64,000 nt of DNA from Pseudomonas phenolilytica (GCF_021432765.1 NZ_CP058908.1:1814001-1878000), one strand, 5' to 3'; shown: positions 25,600-35,143, counted from the first letter of the stretch. Notes: generated by a model from the letters alone, not told the origin. Made by a program: numbers and translations.

Positions 25600-26250
25600 G
25601 TGCTGACCCTCTATTCCTACTGGCGCTCCAGCGCCGCCTATCGTGTGCGCATCGCGCTCAACCTCAAGGGCCTGGCGTATCGCCAGGTGCCGGTGCATCT
25701 GGTGCAGGGCGGCGGACAGCAGCGCGCCGCCGCCTATCGGGCGCTCAATCCGCAGCAGCTGGTGCCGTTGCTGGTGGACGAGATCAACGGCGGGGCGCGT
25801 ATCGCGCAGTCGCTGGCGATTCTGGAATACCTCGAGGAGGTGTTTCCGGTGCCGGCGATCCTGCCCGGCGATCCGCTGGAGCGGGCGCAGGTGCGCGCTC
25901 TGGCGCTGCATATTGCCTGCGAGATCCATCCGCTGAACAACCTGCGCGTGCTGCAATACCTCAGCGGCGAACTCGGGGTAGACGATGCGGCGAAGGACGC
26001 CTGGTATCGCCATTGGGTCGCTACCGGCCTGGCGGCGGTGGAGCAGGGGCTGGAGGCGTTCGGCGAGCGCTTCTCACTCGGCGACCGCCCCGGTTACCTG
26101 GAGGCGTGCCTGGTGCCGCAGGTGTACAACGCGCGCCGTTTTGCCTGCGATCTCGCGCCGTTCCCGCGCATCCGCCAGCTGGCCGAGCGGTGCGAGGCGC
26201 TGGACGCCTTCCGCAACGCCGCCCCGGAGGTGCAACCCGACGCTCAATGA
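25600..26250 (+). CDS. maiA: maleylacetoacetate isomerase (zeta-class GST)
   Basis: 216 residues from a GTG at 25600; longer readings would translate the REP repeat just upstream. The N-terminal glutathione S-transferase domain has the active-site signature YSYWRSSAAYRVRIALN (Ser/Ser/Cys-like loop at about 5-15) and the NPQQLVPLL cis-Pro loop; the all-helical C-terminal domain follows. The enzyme isomerises maleylacetoacetate to fumarylacetoacetate with glutathione, after homogentisate cleavage. It is separated from hpd by the palindromic repeat. Confidence 0.88.
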   Translation: MLTLYSYWRSSAAYRVRIALNLKGLAYRQVPVHLVQGGGQQRAAAYRALNPQQLVPLLVDEINGGARIAQSLAILEYLEEVFPVPAILPGDPLERAQVRALALHIACEIHPLNNLRVLQYLSGELGVDDAAKDAWYRHWVATGLAAVEQGLEAFGERFSLGDRPGYLEACLVPQVYNARRFACDLAPFPRIRQLAERCEALDAFRNAAPEVQPDAQ

Positions 26251-26309
26251 CCCGTGGTGCCTTGCATGCCGTCGCGCCACGGTGCGGCGGTCCGAATTCC
26301 GTCACAGAT

Positions 26310-26317
26310 AAAAACAA
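26310..26317 (+). promoter_or_regulatory. Hfq/Crc-type CA motif before the second NSS transporter
   Basis: AAAAACAA fits AAnAAnAA and lies 12 bases before the ATG at 26329, overlapping the ribosome-site region. Confidence 0.4.
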
Positions 26318-26328
26318 ACAGGTGACGC

Positions 26329-27789
26329 ATGACTCGTGAAAAACCGAAGAACCTCTGGCTGTCGCGCTGGGGTTTCATCCTCGCTGCAACCGGCTCCGCC
26401 GTGGGCCTGGGCAATATCTGGAAATTCCCCTACATCACCGGCGAATACGGTGGCGGCGCCTTCGTGCTGATGTACCTGGCGTGCATCCTCGCCATCGGCA
26501 TTCCGGTGATGATGACCGAGATCGCGCTCGGCCGGCGCGGGCGTGGCAGTCCGATCGACGCCATCGGCCGCGTGGTGCGCGAGAACAACGGCAACCCGGC
26601 GTGGAAGCTGGTCGGCGGCATGGCGATGCTCGCCGGCTTCCTGATCCTGTGCTTCTACGTGGTGGTGGCCGGCTGGGCGTTTTCTTACACCTGGAAGATG
26701 CTCGACGGCTCGCTCGCCGCGCCCAGCGTGGAAGCGCTCGGCCAGGTGTTCGAGGCGCACAACGCCAATCCCTGGGCGCTCGGCGGCTGGGGTCTGCTGG
26801 TGGCGCTGCTGACCCTGTGGATCGTCGGCAAGGGCGTGCAGGCCGGCGTCGAACGGGGGTTCCGCTGGATGATGCCGGGGCTGGCGGTGATGCTGCTGGT
26901 GCTGGTGGGCTATTCGGTCACCAACGGTAGCTTCGCCGAGGGCTTTGCCTTCCTGTTCAGCTTCGATGCCTCGAAGATCACCGGCGAGGCGCTGCTGGCG
27001 GCGCTGGGCCACGCGTTCTTCACCCTCAGCCTGGCGTCGGGTGCGATCCTTACCTACGGCTCCTACATCCCGGACGGCCAATCCATCGCCCGCACCACCT
27101 TCATCGTTGCTATCGCCGACACCTGCGTGGCGCTGCTGGCGGGGTTGGCGATCTTCCCGGTGATTTTCGCCAACGGTATGGACCCGAGCGCCGGCCCCGG
27201 GCTGATTTTCATGAGCCTGCCGCTGGCCTTCCAGCAGATGCCGTTCGGCACCGCGTTCGGGGTGCTGTTCTTCGCCATGGTCTCGGTGGCGGCGCTGACG
27301 TCGGCGATCTCGATGATCGAGGCGGTGGTGGCCTATCTCAACGAGAAGCACGGCATCAGCCGCGCCCGCGCTGCCGCCAGCTCCGGTGCGGTGCTGATCG
27401 TGATCAGCCTGCTGGCGATGCTGTCGTTCAACCTCGGCGCGGAATGGAAGCTGTTCGGCATGACGCTGTTCGACGGGCTGGACTACATCACCTCGCGCTG
27501 GATGATGCCGCTGGGTGGCATCTGCATGGTGGTGCTGGCTGGCTACTGCCTGCGTTCGGAGATCATGCGTGACGAGCTGGGCCTGTCGCCGGCCGGGCAT
27601 GCGCTGTGGCTGTTCATGGTGCGTTACGTCAGCCCGGTGATGATCCTCATGGTGTTCCTGCATGCCCTCGGCTGGCTGGGCTTCGACCCGCTGGCGCGCT
27701 GGTACTGGATCGTCGGCGCCATCGCGCTGCTGAGCCTGCTCGGCGAAGGCCTGCGCCCACGGGTGATGCCGGCCCTGGCCGGACGCTGA
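26329..27789 (+). CDS. Na+-dependent NSS/SNF family transporter, paralogue
   Basis: 486 residues, with the NSS TM1 signature LAATGSAVGLGNIWKFPY and EYGGGAFVLMYL in TM2, about eleven to twelve helices. It resembles the transporter at 22721-24130 throughout (GHAFFTLSLASGAILTYGSY against GHAFFTLSLGCGAMMAYGSY) but differs in the loops and C-terminus, so the two arose by an old duplication and probably differ in substrate. An aromatic amino acid is the likely cargo given hpd and maiA directly upstream. Confidence 0.85.
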   Translation: MTREKPKNLWLSRWGFILAATGSAVGLGNIWKFPYITGEYGGGAFVLMYLACILAIGIPVMMTEIALGRRGRGSPIDAIGRVVRENNGNPAWKLVGGMAMLAGFLILCFYVVVAGWAFSYTWKMLDGSLAAPSVEALGQVFEAHNANPWALGGWGLLVALLTLWIVGKGVQAGVERGFRWMMPGLAVMLLVLVGYSVTNGSFAEGFAFLFSFDASKITGEALLAALGHAFFTLSLASGAILTYGSYIPDGQSIARTTFIVAIADTCVALLAGLAIFPVIFANGMDPSAGPGLIFMSLPLAFQQMPFGTAFGVLFFAMVSVAALTSAISMIEAVVAYLNEKHGISRARAAASSGAVLIVISLLAMLSFNLGAEWKLFGMTLFDGLDYITSRWMMPLGGICMVVLAGYCLRSEIMRDELGLSPAGHALWLFMVRYVSPVMILMVFLHALGWLGFDPLARWYWIVGAIALLSLLGEGLRPRVMPALAGR

Positions 27790-27954
27790 GCCGAGCGGTT
27801 CGCACGCTGGCGCGGTGCTGGCGTGCGGACCGGGCGGTCACGGGCCTCGCCGCTGCGTTCAAGTTTGCTGACGGACGGCCGAGAAGCTGACTGAGATCAA
27901 GGATTTTCACATTCCGCAGGATGCGCCCAGTCAGTCAATCGGACGCCCCTCAAA

Positions 27955-29844
27955 ATGCCCAGTCGCCTCAAGTTCAGCCACAAGATCCTGCTGGCCGCAT
28001 CGCTGGTGGTGATCGCGACCTTCGCGCTGTTCACCCTCTACAACGACTACCTGCAGCGCAACGCCATCCGCGCCAATCTCGAGAGCTACCTCGACGAGAT
28101 GGGCAAGATCACCGCGAACAACATCCAGAACTGGCTTTCCGGCCGCATTCTACTGGTGGAAGGCGCGGCCGAATCGGTCGCCGCCGACAACAGCAGCGAG
28201 CGCGTGGCCAGGCTGTTCGAGCAGCGTGCGCTGACCTCGACGTTCGCCTTCACCTACCTCGGTGGCCAGGACGGCAGCTTCCTGCTGCGTCCCTACGATG
28301 AAATGCCGGCCGACTTCGATCCGCGCACCCGGCCCTGGTACAAGGACGCCGTGGCCGCCGGCGGCTCGACGCTGACCGAACCCTATGTCGATGCCGCCAG
28401 CGGGCAGCTGATCCTGTCCATCGCCACCCCGGCCAAGAGCGGCGCGCAGACCCTTGGCGTGGTCGGTGGCGATCTGGAGCTCAAGGCGCTGGTGGAGATC
28501 ATCAACGCGCTGGATTTCAACGGCATGGGCTATGCCTTCCTGGTCAGCGGCGATGGCAAGGTGCTGGTCCACCCCAACCAGCAGATGGTGATGAAGACGC
28601 TGCGCGACGTTTACCCGCAGAACACGCCGTCGCTCGACAGCCGCTACGTCGAGGCCGAACTCAATGGCTCGCCGCGCGTGCTCGGCTTCAGCCCGGTGAA
28701 GGGGCTGCCGTCGGTGAAGTGGTACGTGGGCATCTCGCTGGATCGCGACAAGGCCTACGCCAGCCTCAGCAGTTTCCGCACCACCGCGCTGATCGCGACC
28801 GTCGCGGCGGTGGCCTTCATCCTGCTGCTGCTGGGCCTGCTGATCCGCGTGCTGATGCGTCCGCTGACCGACATGGGGCGGGCGATGGCCAACATCGCCG
28901 AAGGTGAGGGCGACCTGACCCGCCGCCTCGACGCGCAGTCCAATGATGAGTTCGGTGAGCTGGCCGGCGCCTTCAACCGCTTCGTCGAGCGCATCCATGG
29001 CTCGATCCGCGAAGTGTCCTCGGCGACGCAGGCGGTGCATGAAGTGGCGCAGCGCGTGCTCGACGCTTCCAACGCCTCGATGTCCAACTCCGACGAGCAA
29101 TCCAGCCGCACCAACAGCGTCGCCGCGGCAATCAACGAGCTGGGGGCCGCCGCGCAGGAAATCGCCCGCAACGCCGCCGACGCCTCGCAGCACGCCAGCA
29201 ACGCGCGCCTGCAGGCCGATGACGGGCGCCAGGTGGTCGAGCAGAACATCGCCGCGATGCGCCAGCTGTCCGACAAGATCAGCGCCTCCTGCGCGCAGAT
29301 CGAGACGCTCAACGCCAAGACCGTCGACATCGGCCACATCCTCGAAGTGATCAAGGGCATCTCCGAGCAGACCAACCTGCTGGCGCTGAACGCCGCCATC
29401 GAGGCCGCGCGTGCCGGCGATGCCGGACGCGGATTCGCCGTGGTCGCCGATGAGGTGCGCAACCTGGCGCACCGCACGCAGAGTTCGGCGCAGGAAATCC
29501 AGCAGATGATCGAAGAACTGCAGATCGGCGCCGGCGCCTCGGTGCAGACCATGACCGAAAGCCAGCGCCAGAGCGAAGCCAGCGTGTCGATTGCCGACCG
29601 CGCCGGCGAGCGCCTCGGCGAGGTGACCCAGCGCATCGGCGAGATCGACGGCATGAACCAGTCGGTGGCCACCGCCACCGAGGAGCAGACCGCGGTGATC
29701 GAGTCGCTGAACATGGATATCACCGAGATCAACACGCTGAACCAGCAGGGCGTGGAGAACCTGCAGTCGACCCTGCAGGCCTGTGGCGATCTGGAGCGGC
29801 AGGCCACCCGCCTCAAGCAGCTGGTGGGCAGCTTCCGCATCTGA
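27955..29844 (+). CDS. methyl-accepting chemotaxis protein with dCache sensor
   Basis: 629 residues. TM1 (about 11-30), a periplasmic double-Cache domain (about 35-270), TM2 (about 280-300), HAMP, then a signalling domain with the hairpin tip [20 protein letters not shown]. The distal pocket shows [25 protein letters not shown] and GVVGGDLEL, close to the amino-acid-binding motif of PctA-type receptors, but with Phe where that motif has its first Tyr. Its place after two amino-acid transporters fits an amino-acid or related amine ligand. A terminator follows. No start-site doubt: ATG 27955 has no strong ribosome site, but the TM1 start fits. Confidence 0.88.
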   Translation: MPSRLKFSHKILLAASLVVIATFALFTLYNDYLQRNAIRANLESYLDEMGKITANNIQNWLSGRILLVEGAAESVAADNSSERVARLFEQRALTSTFAFTYLGGQDGSFLLRPYDEMPADFDPRTRPWYKDAVAAGGSTLTEPYVDAASGQLILSIATPAKSGAQTLGVVGGDLELKALVEIINALDFNGMGYAFLVSGDGKVLVHPNQQMVMKTLRDVYPQNTPSLDSRYVEAELNGSPRVLGFSPVKGLPSVKWYVGISLDRDKAYASLSSFRTTALIATVAAVAFILLLLGLLIRVLMRPLTDMGRAMANIAEGEGDLTRRLDAQSNDEFGELAGAFNRFVERIHGSIREVSSATQAVHEVAQRVLDASNASMSNSDEQSSRTNSVAAAINELGAAAQEIARNAADASQHASNARLQADDGRQVVEQNIAAMRQLSDKISASCAQIETLNAKTVDIGHILEVIKGISEQTNLLALNAAIEAARAGDAGRGFAVVADEVRNLAHRTQSSAQEIQQMIEELQIGAGASVQTMTESQRQSEASVSIADRAGERLGEVTQRIGEIDGMNQSVATATEEQTAVIESLNMDITEINTLNQQGVENLQSTLQACGDLERQATRLKQLVGSFRI

Positions 29845-29860
29845 TTCCGGCGGGTTCACC

Positions 29861-29885
29861 AAGGGCGCTGCGGCGCCCTTTTTCT
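29861..29885 (+). terminator. intrinsic terminator of the chemoreceptor gene
   Basis: The stem AAGGGCGC/GCGCCCTT (29861-29868 with 29873-29880) is followed by TTTCTT, 16 bases after the stop. Confidence 0.88.
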
Positions 29886-29965
29886 TGCGTGTGAACGAAC
29901 AACGGAGCATCGCGCGGCGATTGGCAGTCACAACTGCTCACCCCGCGCATCCTTCAGGAGGCTCC

Positions 29966-30649
29966 ATGAAAGTGCTCATCGTGCTCACATCCCACGACCG
30001 GCTGGGCGACACCGGCAAGCCCACCGGCTTCTGGCTCGAGGAATTCGCCGCGCCGTACTTCGTGCTGCGCGACGCCGGCGCCGCCATCACGCTGGCCTCG
30101 CCCAAGGGCGGGCAGCCGCCGCTCGACCCCAAGAGCGACGAAGCGGAGGCGCAGACCGACGCTACCCGGCGCTTCAAGGCGGATGCCGAGGCGCAGCGCG
30201 CGCTGGCCAGCACCGTGCCGCTGGCACAGGTGTCGGCGGCGGATTTCGATGCGCTGTTCTTTCCCGGCGGCCACGGCCCGCTCTGGGACCTGGTGCGTGA
30301 CCGCCATGCCATCGAGTTGATCGAGACGTTCGCACGCAGCGGCAAACCGGTCGCGGCGGTCTGCCATGCGCCGGCGGTGCTGACCGAGGTGCGCGGCGCC
30401 GATGGCGATTTCCTGATCAAGGGGCGCGGCGTCACCGGCTTCACCAACGGCGAAGAGGCGGCGGTGGAGCTGACCGACGTGGTGCCCTTCCTGCTGGAAG
30501 ACCGGCTCAAGGAACGCGGCGGCAACTACAGCAAGGGACCGGACTGGGCGCCCTACGTGGTGGTCGACGGCCAGCTGGTGACCGGGCAGAACCCGGCCTC
30601 CTCGGAAGCCGCCGCAACGGCGCTGCTGGAGCTGCTGCGCGCCGGCTGA
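29966..30649 (+). CDS. DJ-1/PfpI (Hsp31-type) family protein
   Basis: 227 residues from ATG 29966, with AGGAGG upstream. The class I glutamine-amidotransferase-like fold has the nucleophile elbow AAVCHAPAVL (Cys near residue 135) and FFPGGHGPLWDL. The form with GFWLEEFAAPYFVLRDAG is the Hsp31/glyoxalase III-like branch, which acts as chaperone, deglycase or glyoxalase. The specific activity here is not known. It is convergent with the EAL gene and ends one base from it. Confidence 0.85.
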   Translation: MKVLIVLTSHDRLGDTGKPTGFWLEEFAAPYFVLRDAGAAITLASPKGGQPPLDPKSDEAEAQTDATRRFKADAEAQRALASTVPLAQVSAADFDALFFPGGHGPLWDLVRDRHAIELIETFARSGKPVAAVCHAPAVLTEVRGADGDFLIKGRGVTGFTNGEEAAVELTDVVPFLLEDRLKERGGNYSKGPDWAPYVVVDGQLVTGQNPASSEAAATALLELLRAG

Positions 30650-30650
30650 T

Positions 30651-31445
30651 TCAGCGCGGCAGCTCGGGCCAGAGCAGGCTCTCGGCGCTGGCGCAGGCGC
30701 CGAACAGCGGTTTGCTGAACAGGTAGCCCTGCATCAGCTCGATGCCCTGATCGGCCAGGCACAGGCATTCGTCGAGGGTTTCGATGCCCTCGGCGATCAG
30801 GCGGATGTCCAGTTCGCGGCAGATTTCCGTCACGCCACGCACGATGGCCTGCCGCGAGTGGCTGGCGTCGATGCCGCGAATCAGACCCATGTCCAGCTTG
30901 ATCAGGTCGGGCTGGAAGTCGGCCAGCAGGTTGAGCCCAGCGAAGCCGGCGCCGAAATCGTCGATGGCGGTCATGAAGCCGATGCGCTGGTATTCGCGCA
31001 GCACCTCGGCCAGCCACTTGCCGTCGTCGATCTCCTCGCCTTCCACCGTCTCGAAGATGATCCGCTCGATGGGAAAGCCGTACTGCTGCGCCGCCTCCAG
31101 CGTGGAGCGGATGCACAGCTCCGGGCGGTAGATGGCGTTGGGCATGAAGTTGATCGACAGGCGTGTCTGCATGGCCAGCGCCGCGGCGGTGCGGATCGCT
31201 TCGACCCGGCAGGCCTGATCGAAGCGGTAGCGGTTGTCCTCGGTAACCTTGGCCAGCACGCTCGGCGCTGGCTCGCCGGCAGGGCCGCGGACCAGCGCCT
31301 CGTGGGCGAACAGCTGGCGCTCGCGCAGGTTGACGATCGGCTGGTAGGCATAGGCGAAGCTGAAATCCAGCGCCTGGCCGTTGCGGCAGCCTTCGCAGGC
31401 GGCCTTGGCGAGCGGGGACTCGCAGTCGGTGGAGCGGCGATACAT
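30651..31445 (-). CDS. EAL-domain cyclic-di-GMP phosphodiesterase
   Basis: 264 residues from ATG 31445, with GAGGA upstream. It is almost entirely an EAL domain. EALVRG is at 49-54; later come NFMPNAIY, FETVEGEEI, DDFGAGFAGL, LIKLDMGLIRG, EGIET and QGYLFSKP, so the metal and catalytic residues look intact and the protein should hydrolyse c-di-GMP. A short N-terminal segment has three Cys (Cys8, Cys17, Cys20), which might bind metal. No sensor domain or membrane helix is present, so regulation would be by partner or by transcription. Confidence 0.88.
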   Translation of the reverse strand: MYRRSTDCESPLAKAACEGCRNGQALDFSFAYAYQPIVNLRERQLFAHEALVRGPAGEPAPSVLAKVTEDNRYRFDQACRVEAIRTAAALAMQTRLSINFMPNAIYRPELCIRSTLEAAQQYGFPIERIIFETVEGEEIDDGKWLAEVLREYQRIGFMTAIDDFGAGFAGLNLLADFQPDLIKLDMGLIRGIDASHSRQAIVRGVTEICRELDIRLIAEGIETLDECLCLADQGIELMQGYLFSKPLFGACASAESLLWPELPR

Positions 31446-31561
31446 CGAACGTCCTCGGATTCGCCGCCCGCGGCGGACAGCCGCGAGCACAGGCGCGATG
31501 TGCTGCTATCGGTCGCCGCGGGACTTTCTTGACTGCTGCACGTCGGCTCGCCGGGTTGCGC

Positions 31562-32479
31562 TCACTTCCCGGCCCCGGCCGCCCACTCCAGCGCCTGCAC
31601 GCTGCTGTAGTGCGCGTTGCTGCCGTGGTTGGCGCCCTGGTTGATGCGCAGCTCGACCTGCATGCCGGGCATCGTACCCAGACGTTCGGCGAAGTCGCGG
31701 GCATTGTCGACCATGCGCCGCTCGGCCATGTGGCGCTGGCGCGGGTCGTCCAGCGGGTCGCCGGCGGCCGGCTGTTCGGCGCTGCCGACGGTGATCAGCA
31801 GGCGGCTGTGCGCCGGATGCTGTCGCAGTTGGCGCTCGAAGCGGGCCAGGCTGCGCTCGACGTAGCCCTGATACCACCAGATCGACGGACTCGCAGCGAC
31901 GTAGCGGCTGAACGCCTGCGGCCGGTTCAGCTGCGTGTAGAGGGTGAACAGCCCGCCATAGGAGTGACCGAACAGCGTTTGCTGCTCGGGATCGACTCGA
32001 TAGCGCGAGGCGATCAGCGGCTTGAGCTCGCTTTCCAGGAAGTCCAGGAATCGCTCGGCGCCGCCGGATGGCGGCGCTTCGCGACCGGGCAGGCGCTGGC
32101 GGTCCTCGGCGTGCGGCGTGTAGTCCTCGGCGCGAGCCTTGAAGTCGTAGAGCGCGTCGCCCGGATAACCCACGCCGACCACCAGCACGCTGTTGCGCAG
32201 CGTCGGCTCGGGGCGCGCTTCCAGCGCCCGGGCCTGCAGCGCCAGCGCCGGGAACAGCGCATTGCCGTCGAGCACGTAGAGCACTGGAAAGCCACCGGGT
32301 GGCGCCGGCTGCGTCGGCCGCGACAGGAAGATCTGGTAGTCGCGCCCGGTGTGGCGCGAATGCAGCACGCGCTGCTCGGTCTGCGGCAGCGTCACGGGCA
32401 GCCAGGCGGACGCCGCTGGCGTAGCCGCCTGGGTCGGCACGCTCAGCAGCGTGAGCGTGGCCAGGGCGAGGCGCTTCAT
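31562..32479 (-). CDS. periplasmic siderophore-type esterase (alpha/beta hydrolase)
   Basis: 305 residues with a signal peptide (MKRLALATLTLLSVPTQA), so periplasmic. The alpha/beta-hydrolase nucleophile elbow is GHSYGG (Ser173), with VLYVLDGNALF and ASPSIWWYQG as in the IroE/PfeE and Fes-like esterase group; the C-terminal GANHGSN supplies the His. These enzymes cut trilactone siderophores to free iron. It overlaps the DUF2218 gene by 4 bp, and a TonB receptor gene lies just upstream. The siderophore itself cannot be named. Confidence 0.85.
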   Translation of the reverse strand: MKRLALATLTLLSVPTQAATPAASAWLPVTLPQTEQRVLHSRHTGRDYQIFLSRPTQPAPPGGFPVLYVLDGNALFPALALQARALEARPEPTLRNSVLVVGVGYPGDALYDFKARAEDYTPHAEDRQRLPGREAPPSGGAERFLDFLESELKPLIASRYRVDPEQQTLFGHSYGGLFTLYTQLNRPQAFSRYVAASPSIWWYQGYVERSLARFERQLRQHPAHSRLLITVGSAEQPAAGDPLDDPRQRHMAERRMVDNARDFAERLGTMPGMQVELRINQGANHGSNAHYSSVQALEWAAGAGK

Positions 32480-32781
32480 GCGTGAGTCAGCGGCAGCGCG
32501 CCGTCCTGCCAGTGCACCTTGAGCGCTTCCTCGCCGGAGAAGCGTTCGAGGTGGTCGGCTATGACCAGACTCAGGCGCTTCTGCGCCTCGCCGGCCTCGG
32601 ACTGGCAGTCGATCAGCAGACGGTCGGCTTCGGCGAGCATGCGGCAGCTGCCGAAGGGGAACTGCACGCGGGCGCGGGTTTCGTCGAGTTCGACCTCGCC
32701 CTTGTGGGCGAAGTGCTTGAACAGCCGGGTCATGTTGCGCGCGGCGCGCGGGGTGAGTACGACGGCATGGAACTGGGGCAC
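32476..32781 (-). CDS. DUF2218 family protein
   Basis: 101 residues, cytoplasmic, without signal or membrane helix. HAVVLTPRAARNMTRLFKHF and ADHLERFSGEEALKVHW are typical of DUF2218, short proteins often found with iron-siderophore receptor genes. The function is unknown. It lies between the TonB receptor (51 bp upstream) and the esterase (4-bp overlap), so the three form an operon and the protein probably takes part in iron uptake. Confidence 0.85.
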   Translation of the reverse strand: MPQFHAVVLTPRAARNMTRLFKHFAHKGEVELDETRARVQFPFGSCRMLAEADRLLIDCQSEAGEAQKRLSLVIADHLERFSGEEALKVHWQDGALPLTHA

Positions 32782-32832
32782 GGGTAATCTCCTTGCAGGG
32801 TGGGCCGGCCCGCAGGCCGGCAGTGGGGTGGC

Positions 32833-34971
32833 TCAGAATTCGTAGCGCGCGCCGACGACGAAATTGCGCGACGGGCCGTAGAAGTTGAAGGTGCCGACGC
32901 TGCCGACCCGCGAGTAGTACTTGCGGTCGAGCAGGTTGTTGGCGTCGAAGGTGGCGGTCAGCTTGTCGGTGAGCGGGTAGGACAGCTTGGCGTCGACCAC
33001 CGCGTAACCCGGCGCGCTCAGTCGCGGGCTACCGGCGCGTTCGATGCTGAAGTCGCTCATGGCGCTGATGCCGGCGCCGAGGCCGAGGCCGCGCAACGGG
33101 CCGCCGGGCAGCGTGTACTTGCTCCACAGCGAGGCCTGGTGGCGCGGCATCAGCGCGAACAGCGCGTTCTCGTCGCCGGCCAGGTTCTCGCTCTTCATGT
33201 AGGTGTAGCCGGCCAGCAGCTCCCAGTCGGGCGTCAGGTAGCCGCTGACTTCCAGCTCGCCGCCGCGGATGCGGGTCTTGCCGGTGGCTTCGTAGACGCC
33301 GTTGAGCGGCACGCCGAAGTCGTCGATAGCACCGGTGGCGCGGTTCTCGTCGGTGAGCTGGAAGGCGCTCAGGCGCGCATTGAGGTCGCCGGCGTAGTAG
33401 CTGCCCTTGATACCGACCTCGTATTGCTCGCCCTCGCGCGGCTCGATGATGCGCCCGCCGGCATCGGCCTCGGTTTGCGGCTTGAACACCTGCGAGTAGC
33501 TGGCGTACAGCGAGTGTTGCGCGTCGAGGTCGAACACCAGCCCGCCATAGGGCGTGACATGGCCGCTTTCGCGCACCTCATGCACGGCCGTGTTGTTCTC
33601 GCCGGTGTAGCTGCTGACGCGGGCGCCGCCGATCAGCGCCAGGCGCGCGATCGGGCGGAAGGTCAGCTTGGCGTACAGCCCGGCCTCGCGTTCGTCGGTT
33701 TCGGTCGGCGCGCCGAAGGTGACGTTCGGTCGCGGCTTGTCGCCCGGGTGGTAGCTGTCGACGTCGATCACGCCGAGGTTGCCGCGTGCATCGGCGTATT
33801 CGGTCTCGTAGCGCTTGAAGTCGGTGCCGACGACGAACTCGCTGACCTGGCCGAGCAGCGCGAATGGCTGGCTGTAGTTGGCGTCCACGGCGAGGGTGTC
33901 CTGCTCCAGGTCGCGCGCGGTGTAGGCCAGGTTGGTCGCGCCGGTGCTGGCGTTGCGCCCGGTGAAGGCATACAGGTAGTCGGTGGCGCGCTTGGAGCCG
34001 CGCACGGCGATGCGCCCGTAGCCGCCATTGTCGAAGCGGTGGGTCAGTTCGGCGACGGCATCGGTGCTGCGGCCGTCGAAGTCGCCCCAGTCCGCACCCA
34101 GGTAGGTCGAGCGGCTGAAGTGCTGCAGGCGGCCGTCGGTGGCGGCCGGGTAGCCGTTGTGCGGGACGATGTCCTTGGTCTGGTGGATCAGCCCGAAGGA
34201 CATCGCCGTGGCGTCGCTGAGGTCGACGTCCAGCGCGCCGTAGAAGCTTTCGCTGGTGTTGGCGTTGTAGTCGACCTCGCCGTTGCTATCGGCGCGCGAG
34301 GCGACCAGGCGTCCGCGCACGCGGCCGTCCTCATCCAGCGGGCCGGAAAAGTCGGCTTCCTGGTAGTTCTGGTCCCAGCTGCCGTAGCGACCGGTGAGAC
34401 TGCCCTGGAATTCGCGGGTCGGGCGCTTGCGCACCATGTTGACGATGCCGCCCATCTCGCTGGTGCTGCTGAACAGGCCCGACGGCCCGCGCATGATCTC
34501 CACCCGGTCGAACGGCGACAGCGACGGCAGCGTGCCGTTGATGCTGGCCATCGGCGCGGGCAGGCCGTCGATGTTGAATTCGTCGTACTCGTAACCGCGC
34601 GCGTAGATCGACGAGCGCCCGCTGTCGTTAGTCAGAGTGCGCAGGCCGGCGGTGTACTTGGCGAGGTCGTCGAGGTTCACGAACTGGCGGTCGCGGATGT
34701 AATCGCTGGTGTAGACGGTGATCGACTGTGGAATGTCGCGCAGCTCGGCGGGCGTCTTGGTGCCCACGGTGGCGGCCGGCACGGTGTAGCCGCCACTCTG
34801 CTCGGAGGGCGCCATGTCGTACAGGCGATTGCCCTCGACGGTGATGCTCTCCAGCTCGACTGCCTGCTGCGGGGTGATGCTCTGCGCCAGGGCATTCAGC
34901 GGGAACGGTGCGAGCAGCCCGAGCAGCAGCCAGCGGCGGGAAAAAGGGGAACGGCGGGTGGTGCGGTCCAT
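32833..34971 (-). CDS. TonB-dependent siderophore receptor
   Basis: 712 residues from ATG 34971, with AGGAG upstream. A signal peptide (LLLGLLAPFPLNALAQ) precedes the TonB box region (VELESITVEG), the plug (DIPQSITVYTSDYIRDRQF, VEIMRGPSGLF) and the 22-strand barrel, ending in the outer-membrane signature FVVGARYEF. The type is that of ferrichrome/coprogen/pyoverdine-like receptors, with no N-terminal sigma-regulator extension, so regulation should run through Fur and the divergent AraC regulator. The exact siderophore is unknown; the adjacent esterase suggests an ester-linked one. Confidence 0.93.
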   Translation of the reverse strand: MDRTTRRSPFSRRWLLLGLLAPFPLNALAQSITPQQAVELESITVEGNRLYDMAPSEQSGGYTVPAATVGTKTPAELRDIPQSITVYTSDYIRDRQFVNLDDLAKYTAGLRTLTNDSGRSSIYARGYEYDEFNIDGLPAPMASINGTLPSLSPFDRVEIMRGPSGLFSSTSEMGGIVNMVRKRPTREFQGSLTGRYGSWDQNYQEADFSGPLDEDGRVRGRLVASRADSNGEVDYNANTSESFYGALDVDLSDATAMSFGLIHQTKDIVPHNGYPAATDGRLQHFSRSTYLGADWGDFDGRSTDAVAELTHRFDNGGYGRIAVRGSKRATDYLYAFTGRNASTGATNLAYTARDLEQDTLAVDANYSQPFALLGQVSEFVVGTDFKRYETEYADARGNLGVIDVDSYHPGDKPRPNVTFGAPTETDEREAGLYAKLTFRPIARLALIGGARVSSYTGENNTAVHEVRESGHVTPYGGLVFDLDAQHSLYASYSQVFKPQTEADAGGRIIEPREGEQYEVGIKGSYYAGDLNARLSAFQLTDENRATGAIDDFGVPLNGVYEATGKTRIRGGELEVSGYLTPDWELLAGYTYMKSENLAGDENALFALMPRHQASLWSKYTLPGGPLRGLGLGAGISAMSDFSIERAGSPRLSAPGYAVVDAKLSYPLTDKLTATFDANNLLDRKYYSRVGSVGTFNFYGPSRNFVVGARYEF

Positions 34972-35025
34972 GTTGCGGCTCCTGTCGCAAGCGGCGGGGC
35001 AGGTTGGCGACTGTCCCACGATTGC

Positions 35026-35044
35026 ACAAATGATAACGATTTGC
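35026..35044. promoter_or_regulatory. Fur-box-like site upstream of the siderophore receptor
   Basis: ACAAATGATAACGATTTGC contains a GATAAC core in an imperfect palindrome, as in Fur boxes. It lies 55-73 bases upstream of the receptor ATG, and between it and the AraC-family gene. Confidence 0.65.
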
Positions 35045-35143
35045 ATCCGAGAATGACGGCGCGTAGTCTGCCACCACGGCCTGGGCCGAACCTTTGCGCG
35101 AGCGAACATTTGCTTTGCGATCCGTCTTCCGGGGATTTGCGCC

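Noticed and set aside
28150..29931. 593-codon minus-strand open frame opposite the dCache chemoreceptor
   Set aside because: Antisense shadow; the plus-strand chemoreceptor has all expected domains and a terminator.
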